NCBI RefSeq assembly: GCF_008831285.2
Contig: NC_045142.1
Coordinates: forward strand, 19,593,354 to 19,657,353
DNA from: Nymphaea colorata
Taxonomy: Eukaryota > Streptophyta > Magnoliopsida > Nymphaeales > Nymphaeaceae
DNA: 64,000 bases
Reading direction: 5' to 3'
The position numbers and the translations under genes are program-made. Shown here one piece after another: positions 37,528 to 50,254 of this stretch (positions within the stretch are counted from its first letter, which is position 1; each line of letters begins with the position of its first letter). A model generated the notes under the pieces. That model worked only from the letters and a program-made list of their open reading frames with translations. It had not been told where the DNA came from and made no database searches.

Positions 37528-39081
37528 TAGTTGTTAATAATGTGTTCAAATAAATTAAAAATATAATATCTATCCCAGCCAGGCCGTTTCGCCAAAAGGC
37601 TAAGACGTGCCTTCTATATACCAACCGTTGTATCCTATGGACATCCTAGATTTTTATTTTTGATCCTCTTCTATTCACAAGGTCATAAAACTTCATCTCT
37701 CTCTCTCTCTCTCTGCGTGTGTTTGTGTGTGTGACATCTAAATTTAGTGATTTACACACCGTTCATACTCTCCCTCTCTCTAACAACCAAATTTAGTGCT
37801 TTACAAAGGGCTGCTGCCCACCCTCTCCTTCTCTCTGGAACGACTAAATTTAGTACTTTTACACAGCGTTCCTACCCATAAGAAACAGTTAGTGAAACGT
37901 TGCCAGGACACCACTGACACACTCTAAAAGTGACAAGAATGGCTCTTGACCTCCATGAAAATGAAATCTGAGACATAAATGGGCACTTACGCTTGAATTG
38001 TTCAGATGGGGAGCACAGCTCCACCGGTGACATGGCTACTTTCATCATCATGAAAGGGACACCATGGTCAATGAGGAAAGGCAGGTCTGTGGGGTGGGGG
38101 GTATCCCACCCTTGAAACCAGCTCCTTTTTCCCCCCGTTTGTAGGAGTTTTTTGTTAGGTTGGTTGCAAAATTCTAGTAAACGGAACATCGCAGCATCCC
38201 CTGCGGTCGCTATGCTGAATGGAAACTGCGTACCTTTTCATCCTAACCTTATCTCTGTTTTCATTCAACTGACAGCTCCAGATCTCCTCTTCATCAACTG
38301 GACCAAATACTTTTCTTTCTATGGTAAATTCTTGGCCCATGCTGCTGCAATTTCATGAGGACCCCACAATTTATTTGCACTGAAGTTGTGCAGATAGGCC
38401 TCAAGTTTCATCCTCCCTTGTTTACAACAGTAATTTTCCTTTCAGAACTGTAAATTTTCCTTTCAAAACAGAAGCCGACCCAAAAAAGAGGAAGCAAAGA
38501 AATTTCAAGATGAATCAAGGGCCGGTTTCATTATTACAATAAAGATAAATAGATATTGGGAAAATCTTTTAAGAAAAGGGTACACCCATGCTTTGGTCTG
38601 CAATTAGGAGCATGTCTGCATCTAGGCCCTTTCAATCAACAAAGGGATAAAACCAGGTATAGATTTCCATCTTTCCCTCAACATTAGACTTCTCCACCAT
38701 GTTCGTTTTCTTTTTCCCCGTCAAGAGCACTAACAAGGAGTCGTTTCTCATATTACTGCAATAAAGTTCCACACATTTTGAAGAATTCAGACCCACATGG
38801 CGCAAAGAGACAGTATAATCCAAACCGTCTATCTACTCCTTTAACACCTACACCCCCTCTCTCTCTCTCACACACTCTCTCTTTCCTCCCTCCCCTCTCT
38901 CTATTAAATACTTTTGTCTCCAGATCTAGGAGTTACTTTTTTCTTTTTGAATATTTTAGTTCCATTCTGATCTCATATTGCCTCAGAGTTGGAACAACTT
39001 CATGTGGCTTTCCTTACATTGAAGGCACTGTATTCATAAGTTTCTTCTTTAGTTGGTGGTGGTTGTTGGCAGCCTCAAAAT
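37528..39081. other. Intergenic region and leader of the BPP-like gene
   Basis: Contains CT and GT microsatellites at about 37697-37733 and three loose copies of a TAAATTTAGTG-containing unit at about 37733-37875. A CT-rich stretch at about 38855-38900 is typical of a plant promoter or 5' leader and precedes the BPP-like start codon. No separate gene is seen. Confidence 0.6.
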
Positions 39082-41166
39082 ATGTTTCCGCACAGGAGAG
39101 GTCAGAGCCTCGCCGGATTGTCCAGGGACAATCGGCGTAATCTCCTCACTACTTCATTGGATGAGTTGCAGCATTCAGCAAGTGAGCCTTCTTCCTTCTT
39201 TTTCCTTTCAGTATGTTGGTTGGTGTAATTGGTCGCCGTTGCTGCCTCTTTTCTGTCAATTGATGGACCGAGTTTCTTCCCGTTGGTCTTTCTGCAGTCC
39301 CTTTTTCCTCGTTGTAATGTTCAGGTTGGCTTGTTTCTGCACGGCGTTCTTGTAACTCTTTTCTGTTTATGGCTGTCATCTTCAGATTGATTGGTTTTCT
39401 TGTCTTGGTGTCCTTCTAAATCCTTTCTTTTCCTTTTCCCATTTTTTTGTGGTTGTAATCTTCACATTGATTGATTTTCTTCATGTTGGTGTTTCTCTTG
39501 GTTGCATTTAGTGGGTGGATGTTGAAAAGCATGATTTCCGTGAGTAGATCTGAGGTGGAATTTTAAGTCAATTATATAGTCGCGCCAATCTATTACCAAC
39601 CGATTTGTTTTGTCAGGATGCATTCATAGTCATTGGATTTTATCATCAACCAACTTGCATTCACCTTTTCCCTTCTCTCACAAGTGGTTGTTGTGCTTGT
39701 TGCTACCGAATTGACCCTTTCAGTTGATTTTGTGGTGGCTCTGATCTGCTTTCCACCACTTTTCGCAGTTTCTGCAAGATTGGAGAGAGTCTCAATAGGA
39801 GGGCCGGTGGCCTCCAAACCTAAGATCGTATCTGCAGGGATGGACGATCTATTGACATCAGATGGAGGGAAGCATGACTATGACTGGTAAGTTTCCTGTT
39901 CCATTCCTCTACTGCAAACGAGAATTCTTGCTGTGTTCAGTTTGCATTTCAATTTGGGTGTTGAACCTAGAAACCGGGCAACGCCCGGAACGTTAAGCTG
40001 CCGGAACGGCGACTGCTGGTGTGTTAGGCAGAAGCCAGTGCTTGCGTCTGCACTCCAATTCTAGATGCGGTTTCTCCGTGAGATCGATAAAATAAACCGT
40101 CGAATTGCAATTTTTCTTGTGGGTATCTGTCCCTCAATTGCTACGTTAAATCTTGATCGAAGTTCCAACAGTTTCAATGGATTTTTTATTCTTTAGGATA
40201 ATTTCTGATACTGAGCATTTGCCATTTCTGATAATTACCCTGTTTGGCTGACGGTTGCATAAATCACAACAATGAGAAACAAATCGATCCCATTTTTACT
40301 TGTTCGGCTTTCAGATTCAGTGTCATTGTTTTCATTTTTGGCAACGAAAAAGAAGAGAAATGAAAATTTTAGGATTATTTAGCAGACCCACCATGTAAAA
40401 CTTAGTTTAGAATCAATTTGTGGTCTGGGGATGGATTTTTTACTTTGAGAAATTGTTTCCTCAGTGAAACTTTTTTGAGATTATTACAATAATGATTTCC
40501 ACAGGCAATCGTGGCCTTGATATTTAGGCAGCATTCAGGAACATGCTGCTTGTCAGAAAAATATTCAAAGCATATAAATATATATATCAAAGAAAGAAGA
40601 GAACAGAAACAGGCCTGACTCCTCAGGTCCAGAGCCAATGGGCACTGGACGCAAATCAGCTAGTCGCTTTCTTCTTTTCTCTTCCGCAAATGGGAGAAAG
40701 GCAATGTGTTAGATGTCATCTCATCACGAGCAGGCTTAGCTGAGCAATGAGCTGATTGAACACTTTCAGGAATCTCGAGTTCATAGCCGCCACACGTTTA
40801 AAGCAGTTATTAAATTTCTGCACCCAAACTCTCCTCAGAAATTGGTTGAGTTTGTCTTCCTTCAATTTCTTGGCAAAAGATTAGAGCCTTTTCTTCTCAA
40901 AAAGATTTGTTATAGACAGAAGATAGCTGTGATTTATGGCGCTAAGATGAAGATCCGTAATTCAGCGCCAAATACAGACATGTATGAAAATTCTGTGGAA
41001 TCCAAGTCAATGGCTGGAAATGTTTCATCTTCAAAGACTTAATTTGCTCGGAAAGTCGATATAAATTTGTGATAACTAGATACTTGAACTTATGCAATAT
41101 ATTTACTCAGAACTATTTAGATAACAACGAAATTAGACTGCATCAGTGACAATTGTGTTGCTTGTT

Positions 41167-41199
<33 letters not shown>

Positions 41200-41213
41200 G
41201 AGTAACATGTGAG

Positions 41214-41254
<41 letters not shown>

Positions 41255-41579
41255 TACTACTACTACTACTACTATACAATTTAGATAACATCCAAATTAG
41301 ACTGCATCAGTTAACAATTATGTTGTGCTTGTTTCTCTCTCTCTCAGTAACATGTGAGTCTCTGCAGTAGTGTGTGTAGATATATATACACACACACACT
41401 ACTGCAGAGACTCACATGTTACTGCGTCACGAATTTTTTCGTTCGGAGATATAAAGCCATTCTGATGTGGCAACTGGTAAGCCGTCCAATCTGGTCCAGT
41501 GAAATGAATCATGGTGGTGGCACTAAACATTACGGTGTTTAAGTTTTAGAACGGCCTCTCTCTCTCTCATATATATATG

Positions 41580-41610
<31 letters not shown>

Positions 41611-44600
41611 AAAGAAAACTGAACGATGAGTCTAGGCTTAGGGAACATCTGGAGACATCAAAAGTGGACTGTCCGATCATATATTAAGATTAGACGGTCC
41701 AGATCTTCAATATGGGGATTCCGTAATGCTCTAGATCTAGTCAACTCAACTCTTTGACCATCCTGGTATGGCAGCCAATTTAGATCAGAATAAGAACATG
41801 AAGCTTGCTTCCCTAATAGCATCCGCCAAGTCTTCACGTAATTAATTAGGGCCATGTGTGCCATTCAGTAAAGAATGCAGATGCATCCAATGGAAAAACA
41901 GGGATCCAGCTTCTGATTATTAAAACCAACTGCTAAAAGGAGTAAAGAATGCTACAAAAGGCCATGCCACTCATGTGCAGGGTTGCAAACAGTTCAAATC
42001 CAGATGGGCAACACATGGGTCCATCATGCCCTTCTTTAACTGGTAGTGCACTTAGTGGGTCGACTTACATATCCATAGATTTGGATCTTGTTCCGGATCC
42101 AGACTCTAGTGGCCACAACTTGGTTCGGATGTACATAACCCTACATGGCGACGACCTTTGCTCATTTAGAGCAGCCCTACGGGTTCATAAAGTGAGCTCA
42201 TAGCAAGGCGGAGGCAAGTGTGGTCGTGGTGTGGGCAATTGCCCTCACAGACCCACAAAAAGTATTTTCTTTCATATTAATTTTTTTTTTGGTAATTTTC
42301 TCATTTACATATAGATGCCCCAATAAATATGAAGCTCTAATGGCAAGGTATCGTGATTGATTCAAGAGGTGGTACTTCTGAATTGAGCCTCCTTGGTTAC
42401 ATGTCCCGTAACTTGTGCTGGCCCGAGGCAAGTCATGGCTCAAGCCAAGTCAAGCCTTGAGCGAGCTCACACTTGAACCTGAAACAGGGTTAAACAAGGC
42501 TGTGATAGGTTAGTTCAAGCACTATTCATTGATAGCCTACAGAAGCTTTGAACATCGTGGTGACAACAGCTCACATAAATTTTCTTGGTCGTTTATGTAA
42601 GTTTAAGTAAATATGATGAATATGTGAACTAATTTATGAGCCATCATGGTTCACAAGATGTTAGACGAAGTTACTTTAATAAAAGCAGATGACATAATCA
42701 TACTTTGATTAGGAAAAGTCACTCAGTTTGCATTTGCCAAGTTGTGAATCATCAGTTAAGTTGATTGAACTTCTCATAGTCATTTTACATGATAGGAGGA
42801 TTCAAATCTACCCTATGTCAGATGCTGCCTGGGTTAAAAATTCAAAATCTGTCAAGCCCCATAAAATGTTGCTACAAGTTCCACAAACCATTATTGTACC
42901 ATAAACGTTCACTAATGTTCCTATAATGTCCTTTTTTTCTAATGACAGTTTTTGAATTTTTAGTTATCCGACAGCATCCGGCATCCGGCTGTCCTGTAAC
43001 TTTGCGTGCAGTTTCAATTTCAGTATCCAAAGAAGCCAGCATGCATTAACTCCTGTTTTTTTCTTCTTTTCTTAGGTACATGGTCCGTTTTAAGAAAATT
43101 AACGTACCACCAACATTTAAAAACACACACGGCTCCAAGATTGCGCAGTATTTTATTTTTTCTGGAAACTATTCAAGCTTAACCTTAATATAATTGAGAT
43201 TGTCGATAAGTTTTTTGTTTTATATTCTAAAAATATATACAGTGAGGCCTAACTTGGCCCTCCAAAATTGTCCCCATGCATCGTAGTAAATCCAAGATAT
43301 CTACTATGCTTCTTTTTTTTTCCACAGTTTATCTACATGGTAGGTGTGCCTCCTACATCACCAAGTGACTTCATACTGTACTACAATAGTTGTGGAAACA
43401 TATTAATTCACTACACAAATAACGCTGTACCTCCTGCTTTGTCGATTTCAATGTTCTTATACAAAGAAGATGTTGTATTTACTAGATAGGGACATGTTTA
43501 TGTGCAATAAAATCACAATTTTAATGTCACTACGGCACCCAAAAGTTGGTGTCTTGATCTTAGTTTAATTCTTTTCAAAGTCACATTCATCTTCCCAACT
43601 CAGATTATTCACAGTTGTCATCTTCTGAAAGATGTACCTGATCAAATTATTAGCATTTGTCATCTTCCAAAGGATCTACAGTGAACATATCTTGTTGTAC
43701 AGATGTTGCTTATGTCATTTTAAAATAGTACAGTGTATGCCAAATCTCATATATTATGGATTCATGGCATTAGTGTGCACAATGTATGCGTGAATGACTG
43801 AATGGATTAATGATGCAATGCAATCAGCATGAGTTCCACTCTCTTTCACATGGCCAACTGTTCTAAGTCTACATATGCTGCAATCAGGCTCCTCACACCA
43901 CCAGGAACTCCATCAGGTGAGAGCAAGCCATCTTTACTGGTACTGGCACCGGCACCGGCACCAATACGGGCACCGGCAACTAGGTTCGGATCTGCGACAA
44001 GGTCTTCAAGGGTATGTTATCCGGCCCCTCTCCTGCCAAATATATAAAAATAATTCGTCACTTTTATTCAACAACCATGGAAGCCACCAGCCAAGGGTTT
44101 TGGTGAGGGTACCAACAAGGTATCCATGAATGAAAGAAAGCAGCAAGCCCCACAGAAGAAAGTGATGGTGAACATGCACAGAAACAAAAGTCCAACTAAA
44201 GGGTGTGCCATCCACATCATGGGCTCAATAAACATGATACATAAGCATGGTATTCATGTGGCATGTATCTTTCATGATGCATGACTGCAGGGGCCATGGT
44301 GCCCCATCTGGTGTGCCCATGATACAGATCTTTCATTCTTCATGCCTTGTGGGGACAGGACTGTTCATGGGGAGGGGAGATGGGTCCCCTTCTCAACGTG
44401 TTTGGTGGTTGGTTTCGTCAGGCCTCGGGTATGGTCCATGGATTGGTGATAAAGCACATCAAAGCTGCACACCTCTGCCATCCATGTGATAGTTTGTCTC
44501 CCTATTCTTTTACTTCTTCACAAGTTGGTGGCATCAAGCAGATACATGAACGACATTTACAGGAGAATATTACCCTTTGGGTGATGTTCACATTCCACAC

Positions 44601-45178
44601 ACTAATGATGCAAGTGGGTCAGATTTTCGACTGAGCGAGAGGATTAATCCTACTATCTGAAAATAGAAGCCCATCTAAATATATAAGAAATCAGATTTCT
44701 ATCAACTTAATATGATTGGAAAGAGATTTCTAAAACAAGGGCAGAACCCCTTGCTCAATTTTTAGGTTACGAAATTATGACGCTTTTTTCAAGCCATTAA
44801 TTCTTTTGACCCCTCAAAAGATATATCAACCTATCATAATCACATCATTGGAAATCCAGCTTTTACAATACAGATCATGCGTTCTACGGGATTAGATATA
44901 CAATATATATTAAAAGAAAAAGAAGCAGGTTCCCTTCTTGACGCTTCCACATTCATTAATGCCAAATCTCGCTCCTGGTCTCTTTCTAACGCACGCGCTC
45001 ACACGCACATATTGTTTGAGAGTTCGAATAGCTGTCATCCATGGCCCCTGTTTAAGAAAGAGAAAGAGAGAGTCTTTCTCACGTTACCAAAATTGACGAT
45101 GTGTCAGCCATGTGCAAGAACCACCGCCAGTGGGGAATCCTGTCACCATCTGCTCATAAAGATTTTTTGACCAACTAT

Positions 45179-45220
<42 letters not shown>

Positions 45221-46973
45221 ATACACAGGCTTATGTTGCGTTGCACTGGTATTACCAAACTATTTAGTGGAAACTAGAAAGACAATATATGGCTCAGAGA
45301 ACCCCCAAGCCTTTTTTTCCCTTTTCTGGAAGATGTGCATTGAGCGAGAGTTTGCTTCTCAATCTGTTCTTTTTCCTTTTTCAGATTGAATTCATTTGTT
45401 TCTTAAGCTACCAAAGTAACGTAAATTGCCGTTATATAGGAAGACTCGTCAGTCGAAGGTCCCACAGGAGCATACTCTCATCGTTAAGCTCAGCAGAAAC
45501 TTGCAAAAATAACAGAGATTTGAGATCCTTGACTTCCAAACGTACATTTCTAATTTTATTTGGGCTGCTTTTCGTTTTTGTTTTTGGCCAGATCCCAGGT
45601 AGTCAGTCAGAGACGACTACCCAAGTGAAACCCACAAGAAGCAGATCCACCTCACGTCCTACAACCCCATCATCCTTCTTGTCTAGTTCTCAAGCCTCCA
45701 AATCAGTCCTCAATACCAGCTCCATGTCAGTCAATTCCAGACCATCAACTCCTACTCGCCGAACAGTAGCTCCTTCGTCTCAATCGAGACCATCAACTCC
45801 ATCCAGAACTAAACCACCGGCAGTCTCTTCAAGACCCTCCACACCCACCTCTAGGCCGCAAATTCCATCAACAGTAAAACCATCTCCAGTAAAGCCCACG
45901 GTGACACCTCCGGTTACACGAACTGCTTCCCGGCCCTCAACTCCTACACGGACTGCTTCCCGGCCCTCCACTCCTACTCGACGCCTATCTACAGAAACTC
46001 CTGTCCCCGTCTCATCCCCTATTGTAAGATCTCCATCCATGGCTACAACCACCCGCAGCCCTGCTCTTGCATCCCGTGCTAGGTCTCCAAGCCCTCGGCC
46101 ACACAGCAGGCAACCTTTAGCTGTTCATGACTTTTCTAAAGAAGTGCCACTAAACCTGAGAACCACAGCACCAGAGAGGCCAAACTCTGCCACCAGAAGC
46201 CGGCCTGGGAGCTCAGATTCTATTCACAGCACTGAACATACTAGTAATGGAGGAGGAACAGTAAGGAAGCCATCTCCTGTAAGAGGAAGAGATCATCCTG
46301 TCTCCAAGGAGCGTGTGCTTGCAAATGGGCATGGTACTGGCCATATGGAGAACACAGGCATGCGGGTACCTGTATCAAGGCCACCATCCTCGACAGTTGA
46401 TAATGGTGGATTCGGAAGGACGATATCAAAGAAATCAATGGACATGGCTATCAGGCATATGGTAATCCATCAATTGCTTTTGTGAAGACACTTTTTTAAG
46501 CTATTTTGCAGTTACTCTCATTGATCTCTGATTCTTAATTTTCTTCGCTGATGTACATACAGGATATCAGACATAGCACAGGGAACATGCGTTCGCTGTC
46601 AGGCAGTGCCATTTTCCCTCAGAGTATCCGGTCAACCACACCAAAGATCCGATCATCGAACTTGCCAGATAATCAACCACCCAACAGAACCAGCAATACT
46701 AAGATTTTGGAAAATGGTAATGCCGGAAACCTTTCAGACTATGAGAATGGGAAGGATAGGAGCCACATTGTTGACTTAATTGCGGAGCGACTAGCTGTGA
46801 AGCTGAAAGAAGCTGAGAAGATGAAAGAAACAGACCTCTCCATCAGCACTCGTTATGATTCATTCTTGCTAAAAGAAGACTTGAAGAATACAGAATGGCT
46901 GCATAGCATCGACGATCAGAGTTCAATCTTTGACCATCGATTTGAACAACTCCCAGAGCCCTTTGGCTCATAA
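39082..46973 (+). CDS. Basic Ser/Pro-rich protein of the BPP (At3g08670/At2g40070-like) family, five exons
   Basis: Proposed exons: 39082-39181, 39769-39886, 43888-43916, 45599-46461 and 46563-46973, all with GT-AG borders; together 507 codons including the stop. The signature DYDWLLTPPGTP, diagnostic of this plant family, is assembled across exons 2 and 3, where a Trp codon is split. The long fourth exon encodes many SRPSTPTR-type basic repeats (residues about 83-370). The end carries the conserved KKSMDMAIRHM/DIRHSTGN join and a C-terminal SRYDSFLLKEDLKNTEWLHS-like block. Known members bind microtubules or have no assigned role; binding through the basic repeats is an inference here. An in-frame stop lies upstream of the chosen ATG. 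Exon 1 and the 29-nt exon 3 are the least certain parts. Confidence 0.82.
41116..41365. repeat. Direct duplication with microsatellites
   Basis: A segment beginning TTTAGATAACA and including AATTAGACTGCATCAGT, a CT tract and AGTAACATGTGAGTCTCTG occurs at about 41116-41220 and again at about 41279-41365. TA and ACT microsatellites lie between the copies. Confidence 0.8.
41345..41424. repeat. Perfect 33-bp inverted repeat (hairpin)
   Basis: Arms at 41345-41377 and 41392-41424 are exact reverse complements (left arm starts CAGTAACATGTGAGTCTCTG) around a 14-nt loop rich in ATAT. It sits next to the direct duplication that carries a single copy of the same arm. Confidence 0.93.
43888..43916 (+). 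other. 29-nt microexon of the BPP-like gene
   Basis: Flanked by CAATCAG on the left and GTGAGAG on the right. It supplies the last base of a split Trp codon and then LLTPPGTPS, matching the family signature. Its removal would shift the frame. Confidence 0.8.
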
Positions 46974-48980
46974 GCACCTATTTGGCTTTTGTTTTCCACT
47001 TCCTGTTATCATTTAAACCCCCTCCTGGTATTCGAGCCTCTGTGTGTGGATTTTGGTCCTCCTTTCTTAAAGCCCACACATTTTAATACCAGCTATGTGA
47101 TACAGAAGGATGTAAACTCTTTGGCATATGATCAAATTCTAATATGCTTAGAGAAAACAAATATTCAATTACAGATAAGCACCAAAATTATTTCTTATTC
47201 AGCAATAAATGGAATAACCTATCCCAGTCAAGACCAAAATGCTTCGTGATACATTATGCAATCAGTACAAAAATTCCAGATTCCTGCTCTACATTTTAAT
47301 ATCTTAAAATGTCAACCTACACTCAGCAAGAATACAAGTTGCCATGGATTTATGAAGTCCTAAGACCTCCCTGGACAAAATCCCACAGCCATGTGATGGC
47401 ATTGAACTTCTGAGATGGCTCCGCAGTTGTCTGCTCCAAGGTTGACATAAGGCGGTATTAAGATACTCGAGATGGCAAGTTATCTAATACTCCTGAAATG
47501 ACAAAATTTTGGCTGAACCATACACTGCCAAGAGAGCAGCGTACTCATTAAAAACATGCATCCAGAGAAGAGCATATTTCACACATCAGCAAATTGTGCA
47601 GACAGCAAAAGGTTATGAAACTCCATGGGTGAAAGTGAGCATATCTATGATACAAGAGCAAGACATTAGCAAGGGTAGGCATTTACCAAAGCCATTCTGC
47701 TGCGTATTTTCATGGTATCAAACTAGAATGGCTCGAAGAAAAAAGGTACGACAGCATGGATAGGAAAAGCCATGGACTTTGTTCAGCAAAATACACCAAC
47801 TCCATGACCATCATGACTTTAAAAATGCGGGATTCTAACTTGTGTCACGAGCAGAGAGAATCCACGTATCTTTAAAAAGAACACAAGTATTTCAAGCCCT
47901 ACTCACTTCCTGGATAACACTATAATAAACTTTTCATAATAATAATAATTTCTACATGGTTCCTAGTTTCTTTCATGGCAGTCCATCTTCCAAGGTTAGC
48001 TGATGACATATGCAATATGAGCTCAGCTAAGGCGGCAATGCACCCATGTTGACATGATCGGACATGGGTGTGGGTCTGGATTCACCATAGACACAGTCAA
48101 TGCCATGTGGGTGTGTGGTCAATCCAGCCATGGCTAGAGCCATCCAAAAATGGACTCGGTTTCCTAGGTTTAAATTAAATAGGCTTACATTACTTGGATC
48201 AAAGTGGGCCAATTGGTAGGCCTCTAATCCTTTCCCATCATTTCCTCCATTTTTCTCTGTTCAGGAAGCATCTAAAGTCCAGCTTAGAGTAGTATTAATT
48301 TCTAAAATTTCCAGCATTCTAGGTTCGATTTCTTCCTCACACACTCTCTCTCTCTATATATACACACACACACACATATTCAACTTTGCAGATTCCACTG
48401 AGTTGTCAGCAGGAGGTCATCAATTTCTCTGTGTTTATGGCTTTACCTCTCTTAGCACTTTCCCACTCTTTTATTTCCTACAATTTGTTCGTGAACTGTG
48501 GCTGAGATTTATAAGTTGCATTTTTGTTGTTGTAAGAGGCTTACATCAGAAAGTTTGTGGATTATGGCTGTCTGTTTAAGGACTGCAGCTGAGTGTTGTG
48601 GACTAACTGTAGTTGAGTTTGCAGACTGTGGAGGTATATTGTGGACTATGGCTGTGTGTTTGTCGACTAAATTGTAGCTGGCTAGCTGTGTAGTTCTGGG
48701 ATGTTTTGTAAAATACAATGGCTGGTAATGGTAAGGCAATTATGAGCACATTTTCCAGAAGCTCTAGTGGCAGTAAACAAGGAACTGTTACATCTGAATC
48801 AGAACCTTTTCAACCACTTTGCAGGCTTGTAAAATACAATGGTTGGTAATGGTAAAGGTAGACTTGGAGAAGTCCAAGTGTGTAAACGACTCATAATTGT
48901 CGACCCTCCTTTGTAAGATTGCTAGATCGTTCTCACAATTTGCTAATGATTTATACAATGAATTTGCCAATGATTCATAC
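46974..48980. other. 3' UTR of the BPP-like gene and intergenic region
   Basis: No further gene is supported. An AATAAA hexamer at 47204-47209 could end the BPP-like transcript. At about 48500-48855 there are loose repeats of a GTGGACTATGGCTG-type word and two copies of GTAAAATACAATGGYTGG; their nature is unknown. Confidence 0.6.
47204..47209 (+). promoter_or_regulatory. Candidate poly(A) signal AATAAA for the BPP-like gene
   Basis: The hexamer lies about 230 bases after the TAA stop. Positional evidence only. Confidence 0.4.
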
Positions 48981-49331
48981 TGTTAGATTTTGGGTGTCGA
49001 AGTATAACCCACGTCCAGATTGAGCAAAGGAAAGATAAGAGAGAGAATAGGAAAAGAAAAATGAGGAAGGGATGTGAGTGTTTACATTCTCGCACAACCC
49101 ATTTATATAGTGAACCCTCTACACAATTTACAAGAATCTAGAATGAAACAATCACATTAATCTAGAGCCTAGAGTGAAGCAACACATTAATCTAGAGTCT
49201 AGAATAAAACAATTACAGAAATTACAATCATAACCCTGCCTAGATAAATGCGCTCAGACATGGTTAGACGTGTTGGATCTGATTCAGTAGACATGTTGGA
49301 TCTGAATCAGATTAGATCCAACATCTTATCA
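48981..49331 (-). repeat. 3' LTR of the outer Copia element (351 bp)
   Basis: In element orientation it begins TGATAAGATG, preceded by the polypurine tract CTTGAGGGAGGA (49332-49343). It contains CTATATAAAT in the sense direction, a TATA-box candidate. It carries one full 30-bp TAATCTAGAG repeat unit against three in the other LTR. Confidence 0.96.
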
Positions 49332-49653
49332 TCCTCCCTCAAGTTGTATATGGTTTTGCACCATGTACAACTTGCCTTTTAGAAACCAGAATCGTTGCTT
49401 CGTTAGTCCTTTTGTAAATAAGTTTACAACTTGTTCATCTGTATGAACATAAATAGGTTGAATCTCCTTGTCTTCTACCTTTTGTCTAATAAAGTGTTGA
49501 TCAATCTCAATATGCTTTGTTCGACCATGTTGTATGGGATTAAAAACAATGTTAATAGCGCTTTGATTATCGCACATTAACATTGACGTTTTAATCTTTT
49601 CTCCAATGTCTTCTAGCAAATGTCTAACCCATGTGACTTCAGCAGCACCTGCA
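49329..49653 (-). pseudogene. RNase H C-terminal part of the outer Copia
   Basis: The minus-strand frame reads AAEVTWVRHLLEDIGEK, CDNQSAINIVFNPIQHGRTK, HIEIDQHFIRQKV and FTKGLTKQRFW, the classic Copia RNase H tail. It resumes the frame broken at 56225 by the inner element. The frame ends LEGG, and its TGA stop is the first three bases of the 3' LTR. Confidence 0.93.
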
Positions 49654-49658
49654 GCCAT

Positions 49659-50078
49659 TGATGGAGCAATTGGAGTTACAACGGAAGTTGCGTGTCGTCG
49701 CCTACACAGTAAGTTCACCAGCGGCTCCAGTGTTGAAGTGAAGAAGAAGCGACTATCCCTGAAAGAAAAAACAACAGAGCAAGAGGAGGAGGAAGAAAGC
49801 AAGAAGAGCAAGTCAGATTTTAGGGGTTTCCTTCTAAGGAGCTCCTCACGAATCCTCTTCTTTTTTAAGAGATGATCAAAACATTAAGCATTGTTGGGTA
49901 TAAATAGCCAGCCCCTTAGGTTTTCCCCAAATCCCAGCAGCGGTTAGCGTGAGAGATTTTTTAGGAAAAGGTTGAGATAAATATGAACTTTATCTCATTG
50001 CAGAAGATTTGGGCTAATCTCGTAACTGCAAGGCAGTTACAAGATATCCGGATAGGGCTCAATGGCCACTATCCAACA
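49659..50078 (-). repeat. 3' LTR of the inner Copia element (420 bp)
   Basis: On the minus strand it is preceded by the polypurine tract TCAAGTGGGAGA (50079-50090). TG/CA ends are intact. Confidence 0.96.
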
Positions 50079-50254
50079 TCTCCCACTTGACCATGAGACC
50101 GCCAGTTTGCTTCCACTATATGTGGGTTTTCTTCTTTTAACTAGTTACGTGGTTTTCCATAATTGGTTTATCCATCGTAACCTAAATTTTATCCAAGGTT
50201 TACAGTGAGGTTTTCCATTCAATGGTTTTTCCTTCGCAACCTTTCAAATATATC

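Larger units (their letters stand above)
39887..43887. other. Intron 2 of the BPP-like gene (4.0 kb)
   Basis: It contains a block of microsatellites and direct and inverted repeats at 41113-41610, including the hairpin at 41345-41424. No nested coding gene is supported. Confidence 0.75.

Noticed and set aside
43829-44047. Frame containing LLTPPGTPS and continuing past 43916
   Set aside because: Only the 29-nt part matches the family; the rest reads into the intron past a good GTGAGA donor.
45289-45598. N-terminal extension of the long frame that starts at 45289 before the Ser/Pro-rich exon
   Set aside because: It reads through intron 3. The family signature lies in exons 2 and 3 far upstream, and a good acceptor at 45598/45599 restores the frame.
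49606-49875. Plus-strand frames in the inner Copia LTRs (also 55741-56049)
   Set aside because: They repeat in both LTR copies and cross the target duplication; they are LTR sequence, not genes.
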